DNA of 64,000 nt, from assembly GCF_016775155.1 (NCBI RefSeq), contig NZ_JAEUGD010000042.1, positions 558,001 to 622,000 of the forward strand, written 5' to 3'. Below the pieces are notes generated by a model that worked only from the letters and a program-made list of their open reading frames with translations, had not been told where the DNA came from and did not search any database. The DNA is from Fulvivirga marina. Lineage in GTDB: Bacteria; Bacteroidota; Bacteroidia; Cytophagales; Cyclobacteriaceae. Position numbers and translations under genes: made by a program. This document shows positions 28,544 through 37,992 of the stretch, piece by piece. Positions within the stretch are counted from its first letter, which is position 1, and every line of letters starts with the position of its first letter.

Positions 28544-29017
28544 ATGAGGAGGATAAAATTTATAACATCAGCCGTATTACTGAGCCTTAGTGCTACCGTT
28601 TTTGCACAATCTGATACCGATAATAAAAGCATTATGAATATGAAAATGAATGCTGGAGTAATTACGAGAAAACTAAAAGAGACCAGAAAGTTCTACACCG
28701 AAGTCCTGGGGTTTGGAGTCACATTTGAAAACGAATTTTACCTGTTGATGCATACGCCAAATAAGCAGGCAGAACTTAGTTTTTTGTTGCCAAATCACCC
28801 CACTCAGCAGCCAATTTTCCAACCGGCCTTTGAAGGTAAGGGAATGTATCTTACTATAGAGGTGGATGATGTGGATGCAATTTACAGGGAGATAAAGCAA
28901 AAGAATGTTGAGATAATAATTGATATCCGTGATGAGGCTTGGGGGGACAGGCATTTCACAATTCAGGATCCCAATGGAATAGGTGTCGATATTGTTACAT
29001 ACTCAGGTCAGGGGTAG
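28544..29017 (+). CDS. VOC-superfamily protein with signal peptide
   Basis: I chose the ATG at 28544 because it gives a signal peptide (RRIKFITSAVLLSLSATVFA, cleaved before QSD) and 157 residues; the longer frame upstream overlaps the AraC gene. The rest is one vicinal oxygen chelate domain: AGVITRKLKETRKFYTEVLG, GKGMYLTIEVDDVDAIY and GDRHFTIQDPNGIGVDIV. VOC proteins are metal-binding isomerases, dioxygenases or resistance proteins. A secreted form is uncommon, and an internal start (near 28634) would give a cytoplasmic protein. Substrate unknown. Confidence 0.78.
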   Translation: MRRIKFITSAVLLSLSATVFAQSDTDNKSIMNMKMNAGVITRKLKETRKFYTEVLGFGVTFENEFYLLMHTPNKQAELSFLLPNHPTQQPIFQPAFEGKGMYLTIEVDDVDAIYREIKQKNVEIIIDIRDEAWGDRHFTIQDPNGIGVDIVTYSGQG

Positions 29018-29122
29018 TATATAGGGTGTGAAGAGGACGCTGATTTAATACTTAGCCTTTTGTGGATAGGTTTATGGAGGGTTTTAATCAGGATATGAAA
29101 GGGAAGTTGTAATTGATATTTT

Positions 29123-31621
29123 CTAAAAATTAACCTTGAATGTGCTTCCCTTGCCTACCTGACTGGCGACGCTAATGCTCCCGCCCATAGACTCTACGTG
29201 GCTTTTGGTAATGTAGAGACCAACGCCTTTGGCTTCTGGGTTATCATGGAAAGTTTTGTTTAGTTTAAAAAGTTTATTTCCATGTTTGTCGAGGTCAATG
29301 CCTAGTCCATTGTCAGTGATTGTTAATGTAATGCCTTTTTCAGTGACGTCTGTTTTTACATGGATCTGTGGAGGTATGTTATGTGCCCTGTACTTAATGG
29401 AGTTGGTAAGCAGGTTGAGGAATATGCTTTCAAGATAATTTCTATTATAATTAATTACAGGAGCTGCAGAGAAGTCGCAGGTAATAACGGCCTTACTTTC
29501 CGTGATCTGGGCAGTGATGATATCTAAAGTTTTATTTAAAACTTCTTGGAAATCAATTATTTCTGTCTCCTTGCTGTTTGCTTCTTCGTTTTTTAGTGTT
29601 TCTATTAATGTGTTGAGGGTAGAGGAGAGATGTTGGATAACAATTTTGAATTTTTCAAAGATTAGCTCTTTTTCCTGTTTGCTTTCGGCTAGGTTGTAGA
29701 GATGTAATAGAGAAGAAAGGTTACTAACTGGAGACCTGAGGTTATGTGAGGTTATGTGTGCAAAATTGGCGAGTTGAGCATTTTGCTCTGTTAGCCTTTC
29801 TGTTAGTACCTCCAGGCTTGTTTTGGCTTCAAATAGTTTTTTTTGGTTTTCCACGCGTTCGGTGATGTCAGTTGCTATGCCTAAAAAACCTGTAATAGTA
29901 TTTGTTTCATTTTTTATAGCGGTTACCGCCAACTGAACTTTTATTTTAGATCCATCTTTTTTGATGAAGGTCCATTCGCGCGATTCGGACTGTCCCTGTT
30001 TGGCATACTCAGTAAGAGCATCATAACCTTTTATTTTTTTATTCAACAGGTTGGAAAGTTCTTTTTCTCTCTGACTAATTTCATTTTTGTCATGGAAAAT
30101 AACAGGAGTTTTTTTCATAACCACTTCTTCGGCCCGGTAGCCAAGCAGGTTTTCGGCACCTTTGTTAAAATGTTTGATTTTTCCGTTAAGGTCAGTGCTT
30201 ATAATGGATACTTCAGTGGTGGCATCCATGATTGTTTTCAAATTTGCCAGAAGTGTCTTGATTTGATTTTCTGTTACTTTTCTTGAAGTGATGTCATAAC
30301 TTATGCCCAATAGCCCATTGATTTTTCCTGTTTTGTCGCGGAGGGGGACTTTTGAAAACATAAACCAGGTTTCTGTGTTGTCACTTTTCACATGGCGGCA
30401 CTCCATATTTTTAAGCGACTTACCTGTGGAGTAGACATATTGATCTTCTTTGACCGATTGTATGGCGGAATCTATGGCAAAGAGTTCGAAATCATCCTTG
30501 CCCAGGATGTCCTCTTCTTTAAGTCCCAGATAATCACATTCACTTTTATTGACAAGCGTCTTTCTCGATTGCAGGTCTTTGGTGTATACGTTAAGAGGTA
30601 TGTTATCAATGATGGCTCTTAGAAGCTTTCTTTCCTCCTGAATTATCTGTTCATTTTTTTTGGCTTCATTAATATCCTGAAATACACCATAAAGTCTTTG
30701 GCATCTTCCATTTATGAATTCAGGCTGACCAATAACCCGCGCCCAGAGGGTGTTGCCTTTGTCTGTAACCAATTCCAACTCGAGATCATATGCTTTGCCC
30801 AGGTTTATAGCTTCAGCCACGGCTGTTTCTATGTCCGCCCTGTTTTTGCCTTTTTTGAAAAACTTGAAAATATAAGCGTAGTCTGCTTTGAAGTTTTCAG
30901 GTACTTCCAGTATTTGTTGGGTAACACTGTTCCATAAAATATAACCCGTATCAAGATCAATCTCCCAGGTACCAATACGGGCAACCTTGCTGGCTTTGTC
31001 CAGGGTATTCTCTACTCTCTTTCTGCCAAATTCTTTTTCCTTAATATCTGTAATGTCCGAAGTGTACATGATAAGACCACCTATAGTATTTCCCGAAATG
31101 TACCAAGGGCGTACATCCCAAGTGATCCATTGCACAGTACCATCTGCCCTTTTAAAGCTGGCTTCGTCGCATGTGTTAATGGCACCTTTAAGGCATTCCT
31201 GATGTATTTTTTTCCATTCATCGCCTATTTCAGGAAAAATGTCATAATGAGAAACTCCTGTAAGGTCACTTTGCTTTATGTCATAATCTTTCATCCACTG
31301 ATGGGAGGCTACCATGTATTTCATGTTTTTGTCAAACATAGCTATAGCATGCGGAGCTTCCTCTATGATCTTTTTATATCTCTTTTCCACATCAGCGATT
31401 TCATTGTTTTTTTTGGGTCGAGGCTTCCTCTTCTCCGAAGAGGAGGGGTTAATCGCAGTCCAAAGTGCAATGAACAATGCAATGGCCAATACATAGATGG
31501 AGGAGGTGAGGGTAGGAGTGCCTGCCCTGCCATAGCTTTGGTTGTAAAATAGCACAATGAGTATTGCAATGGATATCAATACTATCAGCGCAATGATTGG
31601 GATATTCTTTTTTTGACCCAT
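29123..31621 (-). CDS. PAS-rich sensor histidine kinase
   Basis: The 832-residue kinase has two N-terminal membrane helices (about 8-24 and 44-60), then four or five PAS/PAC domains (85-200, 215-330, 335-450, 460-590) and a C-terminal kinase core. The dimerisation motif is NFAHITSHNLRSPVSNLSSL (about 611), with the phospho-His in TSHNLRSP. The ATP-binding core has NLLTNSIKYRA, ITDNGLGIDLDKHG and AKGVGLYITKSHVESMGG. There is no receiver, so its partner is elsewhere; no response regulator gene is adjacent. It lies divergent from the helicase gene. Confidence 0.92.
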   Translation of the reverse strand: MGQKKNIPIIALIVLISIAILIVLFYNQSYGRAGTPTLTSSIYVLAIALFIALWTAINPSSSEKRKPRPKKNNEIADVEKRYKKIIEEAPHAIAMFDKNMKYMVASHQWMKDYDIKQSDLTGVSHYDIFPEIGDEWKKIHQECLKGAINTCDEASFKRADGTVQWITWDVRPWYISGNTIGGLIMYTSDITDIKEKEFGRKRVENTLDKASKVARIGTWEIDLDTGYILWNSVTQQILEVPENFKADYAYIFKFFKKGKNRADIETAVAEAINLGKAYDLELELVTDKGNTLWARVIGQPEFINGRCQRLYGVFQDINEAKKNEQIIQEERKLLRAIIDNIPLNVYTKDLQSRKTLVNKSECDYLGLKEEDILGKDDFELFAIDSAIQSVKEDQYVYSTGKSLKNMECRHVKSDNTETWFMFSKVPLRDKTGKINGLLGISYDITSRKVTENQIKTLLANLKTIMDATTEVSIISTDLNGKIKHFNKGAENLLGYRAEEVVMKKTPVIFHDKNEISQREKELSNLLNKKIKGYDALTEYAKQGQSESREWTFIKKDGSKIKVQLAVTAIKNETNTITGFLGIATDITERVENQKKLFEAKTSLEVLTERLTEQNAQLANFAHITSHNLRSPVSNLSSLLHLYNLAESKQEKELIFEKFKIVIQHLSSTLNTLIETLKNEEANSKETEIIDFQEVLNKTLDIITAQITESKAVITCDFSAAPVINYNRNYLESIFLNLLTNSIKYRAHNIPPQIHVKTDVTEKGITLTITDNGLGIDLDKHGNKLFKLNKTFHDNPEAKGVGLYITKSHVESMGGSISVASQVGKGSTFKVNF

Positions 31622-31834
31622 TGCAATTTTTTTAAAAGCCTGAGTTGGTTATTGCATTTGGCTCATTAGTTAAAATTTTAAGGATCAGGTGTTAATAGTA
31701 TGGTTTTAGTAACTATCAATATACAAATCTTAATTCGATAAGTAAATTCAAAACATCATTATTTATTCCTGTTTCCAGACTTTTTGAAGACCATCAATTT
31801 GGTTATTTGTCTCCGACTTATTTAATATTATGGA

Positions 31835-34042
31835 ATGAGTCAGAAATTAAGTGCAGTAGCTGAGTTAGCAGTTAAGTATGTAAATACTACCGACAGACAT
31901 ATTTTTCTTACAGGAAAGGCAGGAAGTGGAAAAACCACGCTGCTAAGATACCTGGTAGAGAAGACCTATAAAAATGCTGTTGTGGCAGCTCCTACGGGTA
32001 TAGCAGCTATCAATGCGGGTGGGGTTACGCTGCACTCTTTACTTCAATTACCCTTCGGAACTTTTGTGCCTGAAGAACTGGTACGGGCAGGGCAGGAACT
32101 AAGTGAGAAGTTAAATACCCCGAAGTCGGTAATTGGGCAGTTGCAGATGGGAAGCACCAAGCGGAAGCTTCTTCGTGAAATTGAATTGTTGATCATCGAT
32201 GAAGTAAGTATGCTTAGAGCAGATTTGCTTGACTGTATCGACTTGATTTTGAAGCATGTAAGGCGAAAGCGATCGGTGCCTTTTGGAGGGGTGCAGTTGC
32301 TTTTTATTGGGGATCTCAATCAACTTCCTCCTGTAGTTAAAAACTCTGAATGGCCATTGCTTTCAAGGCATTACAAGAGTGCTTATTTTTTTGATTCCCA
32401 GGTGTTGAAGCAAACACCTCCGGTTTATATTGAACTGGATAAGATTTATCGTCAGTCGGACCCTGAATTCCTGGGTATCCTCAATAGGTTAAGGGATAAT
32501 AAATTGCAGCAAGGCGATGTCAAAACTTTAAATGCGCATTTCAAAAAAGATGTGAGTACTTATGCGGAGGATGGGTATATACATATCACCACGCACAATC
32601 GTAAGGCAGACTTGATCAATGACCGTGAGTTGGAAAAGCTGGAAAGCAGCCGGCGTGAATACAAGGCAAAAATTACCGGCGACTTTCCTGAGAATATGTA
32701 CCCACTGTCAGATGCTGTTGTGCTAAAGGAGGGAGCTCAGGTTATGTTTATCAAGAATGATCCCAGTGGTGAGGCTCAATATTATAATGGTAAGATAGGT
32801 AAGGTAATTTCACTGACTTATGAGAGCATTGCGGTAGAGTTGGACGGAGATAGCGAAGTTGTAGAGGTGAAAACATACTTATGGGAGAATAAAAGATATA
32901 AACTCAACGCAGATACAGGGCAGGTGGAAGAGAAGGTGATTGGTACTTATGAGCAGTATCCGGTTAAGCTGGCATGGGCAATAACTGTGCATAAGAGCCA
33001 GGGACTTACATTTGAAAAGGCAATTCTGGATTTATCTGAGTCTTTTGCTCCCGGGCAAATGTATGTTGCGCTTTCACGGCTCACATCTATGGAAGGACTG
33101 GTGCTTTCTGCTCTTGTTCCGGAAAGTGGTATCAATACTGATAATGCACTTATGGGGTTTGTGGGCAGTAAAAAGGCTGTTGATGACCTTCAGGAAGAGT
33201 TGAAGCAGGACAGAAAACAGTTTTTGCTAAACTATGCCCAAGTAGCTTTTGATTTTACGGATATTTTGATTGAGCTAAATAACCACCTTAAAGGTTTTGA
33301 TAAAGACGAAAATAGGTCTGCAAAACAAAAATATAAGGATTGGACCGTGGAACTCCTTAACGATGCTAAACCGCTTCAAGAGGTGGCGGTTAAATTTATC
33401 AGACAGCTCGCAAAAATTGTAATTGAAGAGGGGGAAGACTATTTAAAAATAATATACGAGCGAGTGCAAAAGGCAAGTGGTTACTTCCTGCCTTTGCTAC
33501 AGTCGTTATCTCAAAAGATAAAAGAGCACAAGAAACAGGTGAATATTCAAAAGCAGGTAAAAGGATATTCTAAAGAGCTTAAAGATATTGAGAGTTTGTT
33601 TGACAGGAAAGTAATGCAAATTCAGAAAGTAGAGTTGCTGATATCACATGCGGTAGAAAATAAGGTATTAACAAAGGAAGATCTGACTTCTTCGGACTTC
33701 TTCAAGCGTACTGCTCGAAAAAAGGATAAAAAGGAATCCAAGGTACCTACAAAAGAAATAACCTATGGGCTATATAGGGGGGGGAAAAGTGTGGAAGAGA
33801 TAGCGGAGTTGCGTGGCTTGACCCAGGGTACTATTGAAGGTCATTTATGTACTTATGTCATCAGTGGAGATCTGGAAGCTACGGATCTGATGGATGGAGA
33901 GAAAATGAAGAATATATTGACAGTAATGAAAACATTGGGTACCACTTCTTCGGGAGAAATCAAAAGTAAGCTGGGGGATGAATATGAATATGGGGAAATT
34001 CGTATTGCTCTGGCGTATCATCAATTTACTAACAAGGGTTAA
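31835..34042 (+). CDS. PIF1-like DNA helicase with C-terminal HTH domain
   Basis: The 735-residue protein belongs to the PIF1/RecD-like superfamily 1B helicases that unwind 5'-tailed DNA. It has Walker A GKAGSGKTTLLRYL (about 26), ATPTGIAAINAGG, Walker B LLIIDEVSML (about 117), QLLFIGDLNQLPPV and the helicase motif AITVHKSQGLTFEKA (about 383). The second half (about 450-640) is a charged helical region. A helix-turn-helix follows at about 650-690 (LYRGGKSVEEIAELRGLTQG), like the domain at the end of some RecQ proteins. The start at 31835 gives the usual N-terminus. Confidence 0.88.
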   Translation: MSQKLSAVAELAVKYVNTTDRHIFLTGKAGSGKTTLLRYLVEKTYKNAVVAAPTGIAAINAGGVTLHSLLQLPFGTFVPEELVRAGQELSEKLNTPKSVIGQLQMGSTKRKLLREIELLIIDEVSMLRADLLDCIDLILKHVRRKRSVPFGGVQLLFIGDLNQLPPVVKNSEWPLLSRHYKSAYFFDSQVLKQTPPVYIELDKIYRQSDPEFLGILNRLRDNKLQQGDVKTLNAHFKKDVSTYAEDGYIHITTHNRKADLINDRELEKLESSRREYKAKITGDFPENMYPLSDAVVLKEGAQVMFIKNDPSGEAQYYNGKIGKVISLTYESIAVELDGDSEVVEVKTYLWENKRYKLNADTGQVEEKVIGTYEQYPVKLAWAITVHKSQGLTFEKAILDLSESFAPGQMYVALSRLTSMEGLVLSALVPESGINTDNALMGFVGSKKAVDDLQEELKQDRKQFLLNYAQVAFDFTDILIELNNHLKGFDKDENRSAKQKYKDWTVELLNDAKPLQEVAVKFIRQLAKIVIEEGEDYLKIIYERVQKASGYFLPLLQSLSQKIKEHKKQVNIQKQVKGYSKELKDIESLFDRKVMQIQKVELLISHAVENKVLTKEDLTSSDFFKRTARKKDKKESKVPTKEITYGLYRGGKSVEEIAELRGLTQGTIEGHLCTYVISGDLEATDLMDGEKMKNILTVMKTLGTTSSGEIKSKLGDEYEYGEIRIALAYHQFTNKG

Positions 34043-34174
34043 GTATAGCTTGACGAACTTTACGGTGATTTAGCTTAACCTCAAGACTAACAGTAGATAA
34101 ATGTTGCGCTGCTTTATCCAAATGGTTATTTTCGCAGTCGAAAATATTTTCCCAGCATTAATATTCATCCAGTA

Positions 34175-35092
34175 ATGTCTAATACTCCTATTTTACTTGA
34201 CGGTAAGGCCTTATCCAAGGAAATTGAAGAAAGCCTGAAAAAACGTGTGACCAATATTATCAGACAGACTGGCGTTGTGCCTGTATTGGCTACCGTGCTT
34301 GTAGGTAACGATCCGTCATCGGAAGTATATGTGAAGATGAAAGGGAATGCCTGCGAAAGGGTAGGGATGAAGTCTCTAAGGATTCACCTGCCAGAAGAAA
34401 CTACAACAGGGCAATTGCTGGCAGAAATTGATAAGCTTAATGATGATGATTCCGTTTGTGGTATACTGTTGCAGCATCCTGTGCCTGGCCATATCAATGA
34501 GCGGGAGTGTTTTGATCGTATAGCTGTACATAAAGATGTAGATGGTGTTACTTGCACGGGGTTTGGGCGTATTGCCATGGGAGAACCTGCCTTTGGAAGT
34601 GCTACACCAGAAGGAATCATGAAGCTTATCAGGCACTATGACCTGCCTGTAGCCGGAAAGCATGCTGTGGTGGTGGGTAGAAGCCCAATATTAGGCAAGC
34701 CGGTGGCTATGATGTTGCTCAATGAAAATGCAACTGTTACTATCTGCCACTCTAAGACCCAGAAGCTCCCCGAGCTTGTTAAGGGTGCTGATATAGTAGT
34801 AGGGGCTGTAGGGAAGCCCGAATTTATAAAGGCAGACTGGATTAGAGATAATGCTATTGTGATTGATGCCGGATATCACGCTGGAGGGATTGGAGATGTC
34901 GAGATCAGCAAAGTTAAAGACAGGGCCATGGCCTATACCCCAGTGCCCGGAGGGGTTGGTCCAATGACTATTGCTACTTTGATCATGCAGACTGTTGAGT
35001 CTGCGGAGATACTACTTAACAGTAAAGCTCTATATCCGTTGGAGGTGGACAATGAAACTAAGGAAGTAGAAGAAGTGTCGGCGTTACTTTAG
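34175..35092 (+). CDS. folD: Methylenetetrahydrofolate dehydrogenase/cyclohydrolase
   Basis: The 305-residue bifunctional enzyme interconverts 5,10-methylene-, methenyl- and 10-formyl-tetrahydrofolate with NADP. It has [17 protein letters not shown] (about 49-65, including the catalytic Lys), [11 protein letters not shown], the Rossmann motif [17 protein letters not shown] (about 168), [10 protein letters not shown], and [17 protein letters not shown] near the C-terminus. The length is usual apart from a 15-residue acidic tail. It is read alone and a decayed histidine kinase on the other strand lies just behind it. Confidence 0.97.
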   Translation: MSNTPILLDGKALSKEIEESLKKRVTNIIRQTGVVPVLATVLVGNDPSSEVYVKMKGNACERVGMKSLRIHLPEETTTGQLLAEIDKLNDDDSVCGILLQHPVPGHINERECFDRIAVHKDVDGVTCTGFGRIAMGEPAFGSATPEGIMKLIRHYDLPVAGKHAVVVGRSPILGKPVAMMLLNENATVTICHSKTQKLPELVKGADIVVGAVGKPEFIKADWIRDNAIVIDAGYHAGGIGDVEISKVKDRAMAYTPVPGGVGPMTIATLIMQTVESAEILLNSKALYPLEVDNETKEVEEVSALL

Positions 35093-35135
35093 CAAAAGGT
35101 TTTAATTCCATCCTAGGCTGGATAATAATGGATCT

Positions 35136-35697
35136 GAAATAGTCCCTATTGCTATTTACACCAATATTAATAAGCCCTTAAGGTTTATTGTTATATTTTA
35201 TGGCATTGCCAATGCGTTTAATCAAAACTTGTTGCAACAATATCATCTTGGTATAGAAAACAGGCATTTCAGGCTAAATGCTGATTTTTATGTTTGAAGG
35301 AGGCTGATGCAGGTCGGTAATGTCACTTTGCAAGTTTTTTAGTATCAACATTTTCAAGTATTACATCTTTTTGTCCAATTTTTGAATGCTCAGAAGGCCA
35401 TTGATCAGTGCTTCTAGTATAAAAACGCGCCCATAGTGTTCGCAGGTTAGCCTTCACATCTTCAGGGATGCCATCTCCTAAACCTTCTTCTATCCATTTA
35501 GGTGGCTTGAAAATAGCGCGTAATGAAGCTTTGAGGCTATGAGAAACAACATAGGAGAATTAATTAAGTTCTCGGTTCTGCTTTTTGAGCAGTTCTGAGT
35601 GAGCAACAAGTTTATTTTGTTTTTTATGAAAATAGTCGGATTTGCTCTGTATTAAAGCTTGGTGGTGCCTCAATGGACCGGAATGAAAGTTGGTCAT
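35136..35697 (-). pseudogene. Decayed sensor histidine kinase
   Basis: The minus strand carries pieces of one kinase. From an ATG at 35697 the frame reads HHQALIQSKSDYFHKKQNKL, then SELLKKQNRELN and a TAA (35560-35562). It resumes as FSYVVSHSLKASLRAI, the HisKA phospho-His box (usually SHDLKAPLR), then WIEEGLGDGIPEDVKANL and EHSKIGQKDVILENVD, to a TGA at 35323. A different frame further on has LLQQVLIKRIGNAIKYNNKP, the ATP-binding N-box, with a TAA at 35178 and GLINIGVNSNRDYF after it. Two in-frame stops, at least one frameshift and missing G-boxes make it non-functional. Confidence 0.72.
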
Positions 35698-35714
35698 TCC
35701 TTCCGGTCACTGAG
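35669..35714. repeat. Imperfect inverted repeat over the decayed kinase start
   Basis: CTCA-TGGACCGG-AATGA (35669-35686) pairs with TCATTCC-TTCCGGTCA-CTGAG (35694-35714) around a 7-base loop, with a few mismatches. It surrounds the ATG and Shine-Dalgarno-like GGAAGGA of the decayed kinase. It could be a remnant of an insertion or of an RNA structure. Confidence 0.45.
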
Positions 35715-36184
35715 GTCTTTCATGGTGCTTATTTACCACAAAATCCAAATATTGAATTCGGATTAAATTTTTATTGAATTTTAAATGCTGCTCATAATAA
35801 ACTAAAGCGAGTATTTAATGTGCAATTTTTATTTTTGACGATATGAAGATATTTAAAAAAACAAGGAATGTCAATTTTGCTGGTTTATCTGCGTTAAAAT
35901 GGGCTTATAATGCATCAGGTGCATGTTAGGCCATTGCTATATTTTTGTACTACCAACTATAATTCGAGATATTGAGTTATATCCTTACATTTTATGAAGA
36001 AAAGAAAAACGCCCTCTATGGGTGTTATTTGGCTAATTATGGCGCAATGTTCCTTGATAAAAGTATTAATTAAGGTGAAAAATTACACGAGGAGAAAAAA
36101 AGACATATGTGCGCCTCATAAAAAAGACAGGAAAAGAGCATGATAACTCAAGCTCTGCCAGAGAAACTACACTAATCTATTTAC
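35715..36184. other. 470-base AT-rich gap without a clear gene
   Basis: This gap lies between the decayed kinase and the LuxR regulator. Two very short plus-strand frames exist (28 codons from 35843; 49 codons from 35994) but neither has a convincing ribosome site or family match. No hairpin or repeat was seen. Confidence 0.4.
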
Positions 36185-36724
36185 TTACTTGCTCGATATA
36201 ATGCCGTTTTCAATGGCATAAATAATTAGCTGCGTGGGCGATTTCAGATTGAGCTTTTGCAGAATATTCTTGCGGTGTGAGTTGATAGTGTGGATGCTTA
36301 GGTTAAGTTTTTCTGCTATACAACTACTGCTATTACCATCTATGATCAGGTGCATAACCTCTACTTCACGAGGACTCAGAGGCTCAAGCGCCGGGGAAGG
36401 CTGTTCGAGTATGACGTTGAGAATAGAAGAGCAAAAAAAACGTTGACCTTTGGCCAGGTTTTGTATGGCACTAACAACCTCATCACGTTCACACTCATAA
36501 GAGATGCATCCTTTGATGCCTGATTTTATAATATGGTCAATATCTTGTTTAGAGTAATCTCTTGCCAAAATTAGAATTGAGCTTTTAGGTAGACCTTTGC
36601 CTATGAGTTTATTAGAGTCGTTTAGATAGGTGGCCAGATCTAATATGGTTACATCGGGTGTGGAGTTGTCACTGTCCTGGTCCAAAAGGCGAAATCCTGG
36701 TTGCTCTTCAACCAGGGAAACCAA
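36185..36724 (-). CDS. LuxR/NarL-type response regulator with degenerate receiver
   Basis: The annotated frame begins at a TTG (36724) and gives 179 residues. The N-terminal part resembles a receiver domain (VTILDLATYLND near 25-36, SSILILARD, then IKSGIKGCISYECERDEVVSAI). The C-terminal LuxR helix-turn-helix is PLSPREVEVMHLIIDGNSSS then SIHTINSHRKNILQKL. The frame stays open upstream to 36784 and encodes ITVSISLSDTPYLGKAGLV, the usual first strand and helix of a receiver, but with no ATG, GTG or TTG, only CTG or ATA. The true start is uncertain and the gene may be impaired. The acidic cluster for phosphorylation is weak. Confidence 0.75.
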   Translation of the reverse strand: MVSLVEEQPGFRLLDQDSDNSTPDVTILDLATYLNDSNKLIGKGLPKSSILILARDYSKQDIDHIIKSGIKGCISYECERDEVVSAIQNLAKGQRFFCSSILNVILEQPSPALEPLSPREVEVMHLIIDGNSSSCIAEKLNLSIHTINSHRKNILQKLNLKSPTQLIIYAIENGIISSK

Positions 36725-37034
36725 GCCGGCTTTACCCAGATAGGGCGTGTCTGACAGCGATATGGATACAGTTATTTGCAGTGTTTAGAATTTGTCTAAA
36801 TAATTACGCAAATATATAAGACATTCTCTTATTTGGAATAATTCTAAACAGTAATTGAAAATAAATATAACTCCCAGGCTTTGCAGGTCTGCGAGTTACA
36901 GACTTTGATAGCACCCTGATACAATTTTTGTATTATTGATTTGTTCTATTTGTGCCTAATGTGAAAATCGAATGTGGAGTAATTTAGTTTTCTCATTTGG
37001 GAGAGAATCCAGGATTAATTCTGCAATTATGGGG
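36725..37034. other. 310-base gap upstream of the LuxR gene
   Basis: Apart from the 20-codon N-terminal extension of the LuxR frame (36725-36784), this AT-rich stretch shows no gene, hairpin terminator or consensus promoter that I can defend. Confidence 0.4.
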
Positions 37035-37493
37035 TTATTGGACTTTATTGTCAGCATCAGGGCTTTTGGTTCCTGTATCTAATACATATTTCCATTTCCC
37101 GCTTTTATCCTTTTTCCAGATCGTAACATAATGTCCGTGCTCAGTAGTTTGCATGTGGGTTAAAGTGTATTTGCCAAAAGTATAACCCAAATCTCCTGAA
37201 CTTGCGACCTCTACTTTTTCTGGGTGCCAAGAGAGCTTAAGGTCAGTTGGCGTATTTTTATGTAAGGAAGCAATGTTTGCAATTCCTTTTAGTGGGAGCT
37301 GCCCATTTTGCATAATGATGGCATTGCTATCAGCATAGGCTATGAAAGCGGCACCTACACCTATCTGGTGTGCCATATCAGCAAATTCCAGGTCAGTTTT
37401 GGTGAGTACTTGCTTATCAGCTTCTGTCAATTTTGTACACCCGGCGATAATGGCGACCAGGGATGTGAGTAAAAATTTATTATAGGCTCTCAT
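37035..37493 (-). CDS. DUF4440/SnoaL-like lipoprotein
   Basis: The 152-residue protein has a signal peptide with lipobox AIIAGC (Cys near 19), so it is a lipoprotein. The mature part looks like the NTF2-like/DUF4440 fold: LEFADMAHQIGVGAAFIAYAD at the start, then WHPEKVEVASSGDLGYTFG and YVTIWKKDKSGKWKYVLDTG at the end. Proteins of this fold bind small ligands or act as stray enzymes. It overlaps the KTSC gene upstream by 14 bases, so the two are translated from one message. Confidence 0.78.
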   Translation of the reverse strand: MRAYNKFLLTSLVAIIAGCTKLTEADKQVLTKTDLEFADMAHQIGVGAAFIAYADSNAIIMQNGQLPLKGIANIASLHKNTPTDLKLSWHPEKVEVASSGDLGYTFGKYTLTHMQTTEHGHYVTIWKKDKSGKWKYVLDTGTKSPDADNKVQ

Positions 37494-37866
37494 ATTTCTT
37501 GTCGATATGAGTACTATAGTAACCTATGGGGTCATTAGTGTTCGAAAACTCGTCCCAAACCTCTTGTGGGATGTTTTGGTATATTTTTCGACGGTCATCC
37601 TTTAGGTCTACTATTAAATACCCTGTCTGTCCATCGCATGAGTAAAAGAATGCCGCTTTTGGGCTGTAATAACGTGAAATTTTGATGGACTGCGTAAGCC
37701 TGAAAGTGGATTTTTCAATGACGTCTATAGCTTGCGAGGGAGAGTCAAATTTTTCAGGAAGCTCGTGGCAGTTGGTATTGGAAGGCTCCATTTCAAAGTT
37801 ATGCTCTACCTGCGCCTGTAAACTTATGGTGGTGGCTAAGAGGATAGTTGTAATAAAGTATTTCAT
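37480..37866 (-). CDS. Exported KTSC-domain protein
   Basis: I used the ATG at 37866, which gives a signal peptide (MKYFITTILLATTISLQA) directly; an ATG seven codons upstream is less likely. The mature protein of about 110 residues ends with a KTSC-type domain: LTQSIKISRYYSPKAAFFY, TGYLIVDLKDDRRKIYQNI and QEVWDEFSNTNDPIGYY. KTSC domains are small beta-rich modules of unknown role. It shares a message with the DUF4440-like lipoprotein gene that overlaps its end. Confidence 0.75.
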   Translation of the reverse strand: MKYFITTILLATTISLQAQVEHNFEMEPSNTNCHELPEKFDSPSQAIDVIEKSTFRLTQSIKISRYYSPKAAFFYSCDGQTGYLIVDLKDDRRKIYQNIPQEVWDEFSNTNDPIGYYSTHIDKKYESL

Positions 37867-37992
37867 GCCTGCTAAAATAATTTCCAAGTTTATTCGGCCC
37901 GTCCGTTAACCGTGTGTTTATAACCAATAAATAGTACGAAAGGTTTGTTATGTAAAGCAGCTTTGATTGAAATTGTGAGCTCAGGGTAGTTT

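Noticed and set aside
35843-35929. 28-residue frame that resembles a small peptide precursor
   Set aside because: No ribosome site, no modifying enzyme and no export gene nearby; AT-rich degenerate DNA gives such frames by chance.
35994-36143. 49-residue basic plus-strand frame
   Set aside because: No family match or ribosome site; lies in the decayed stretch behind the kinase pseudogene.
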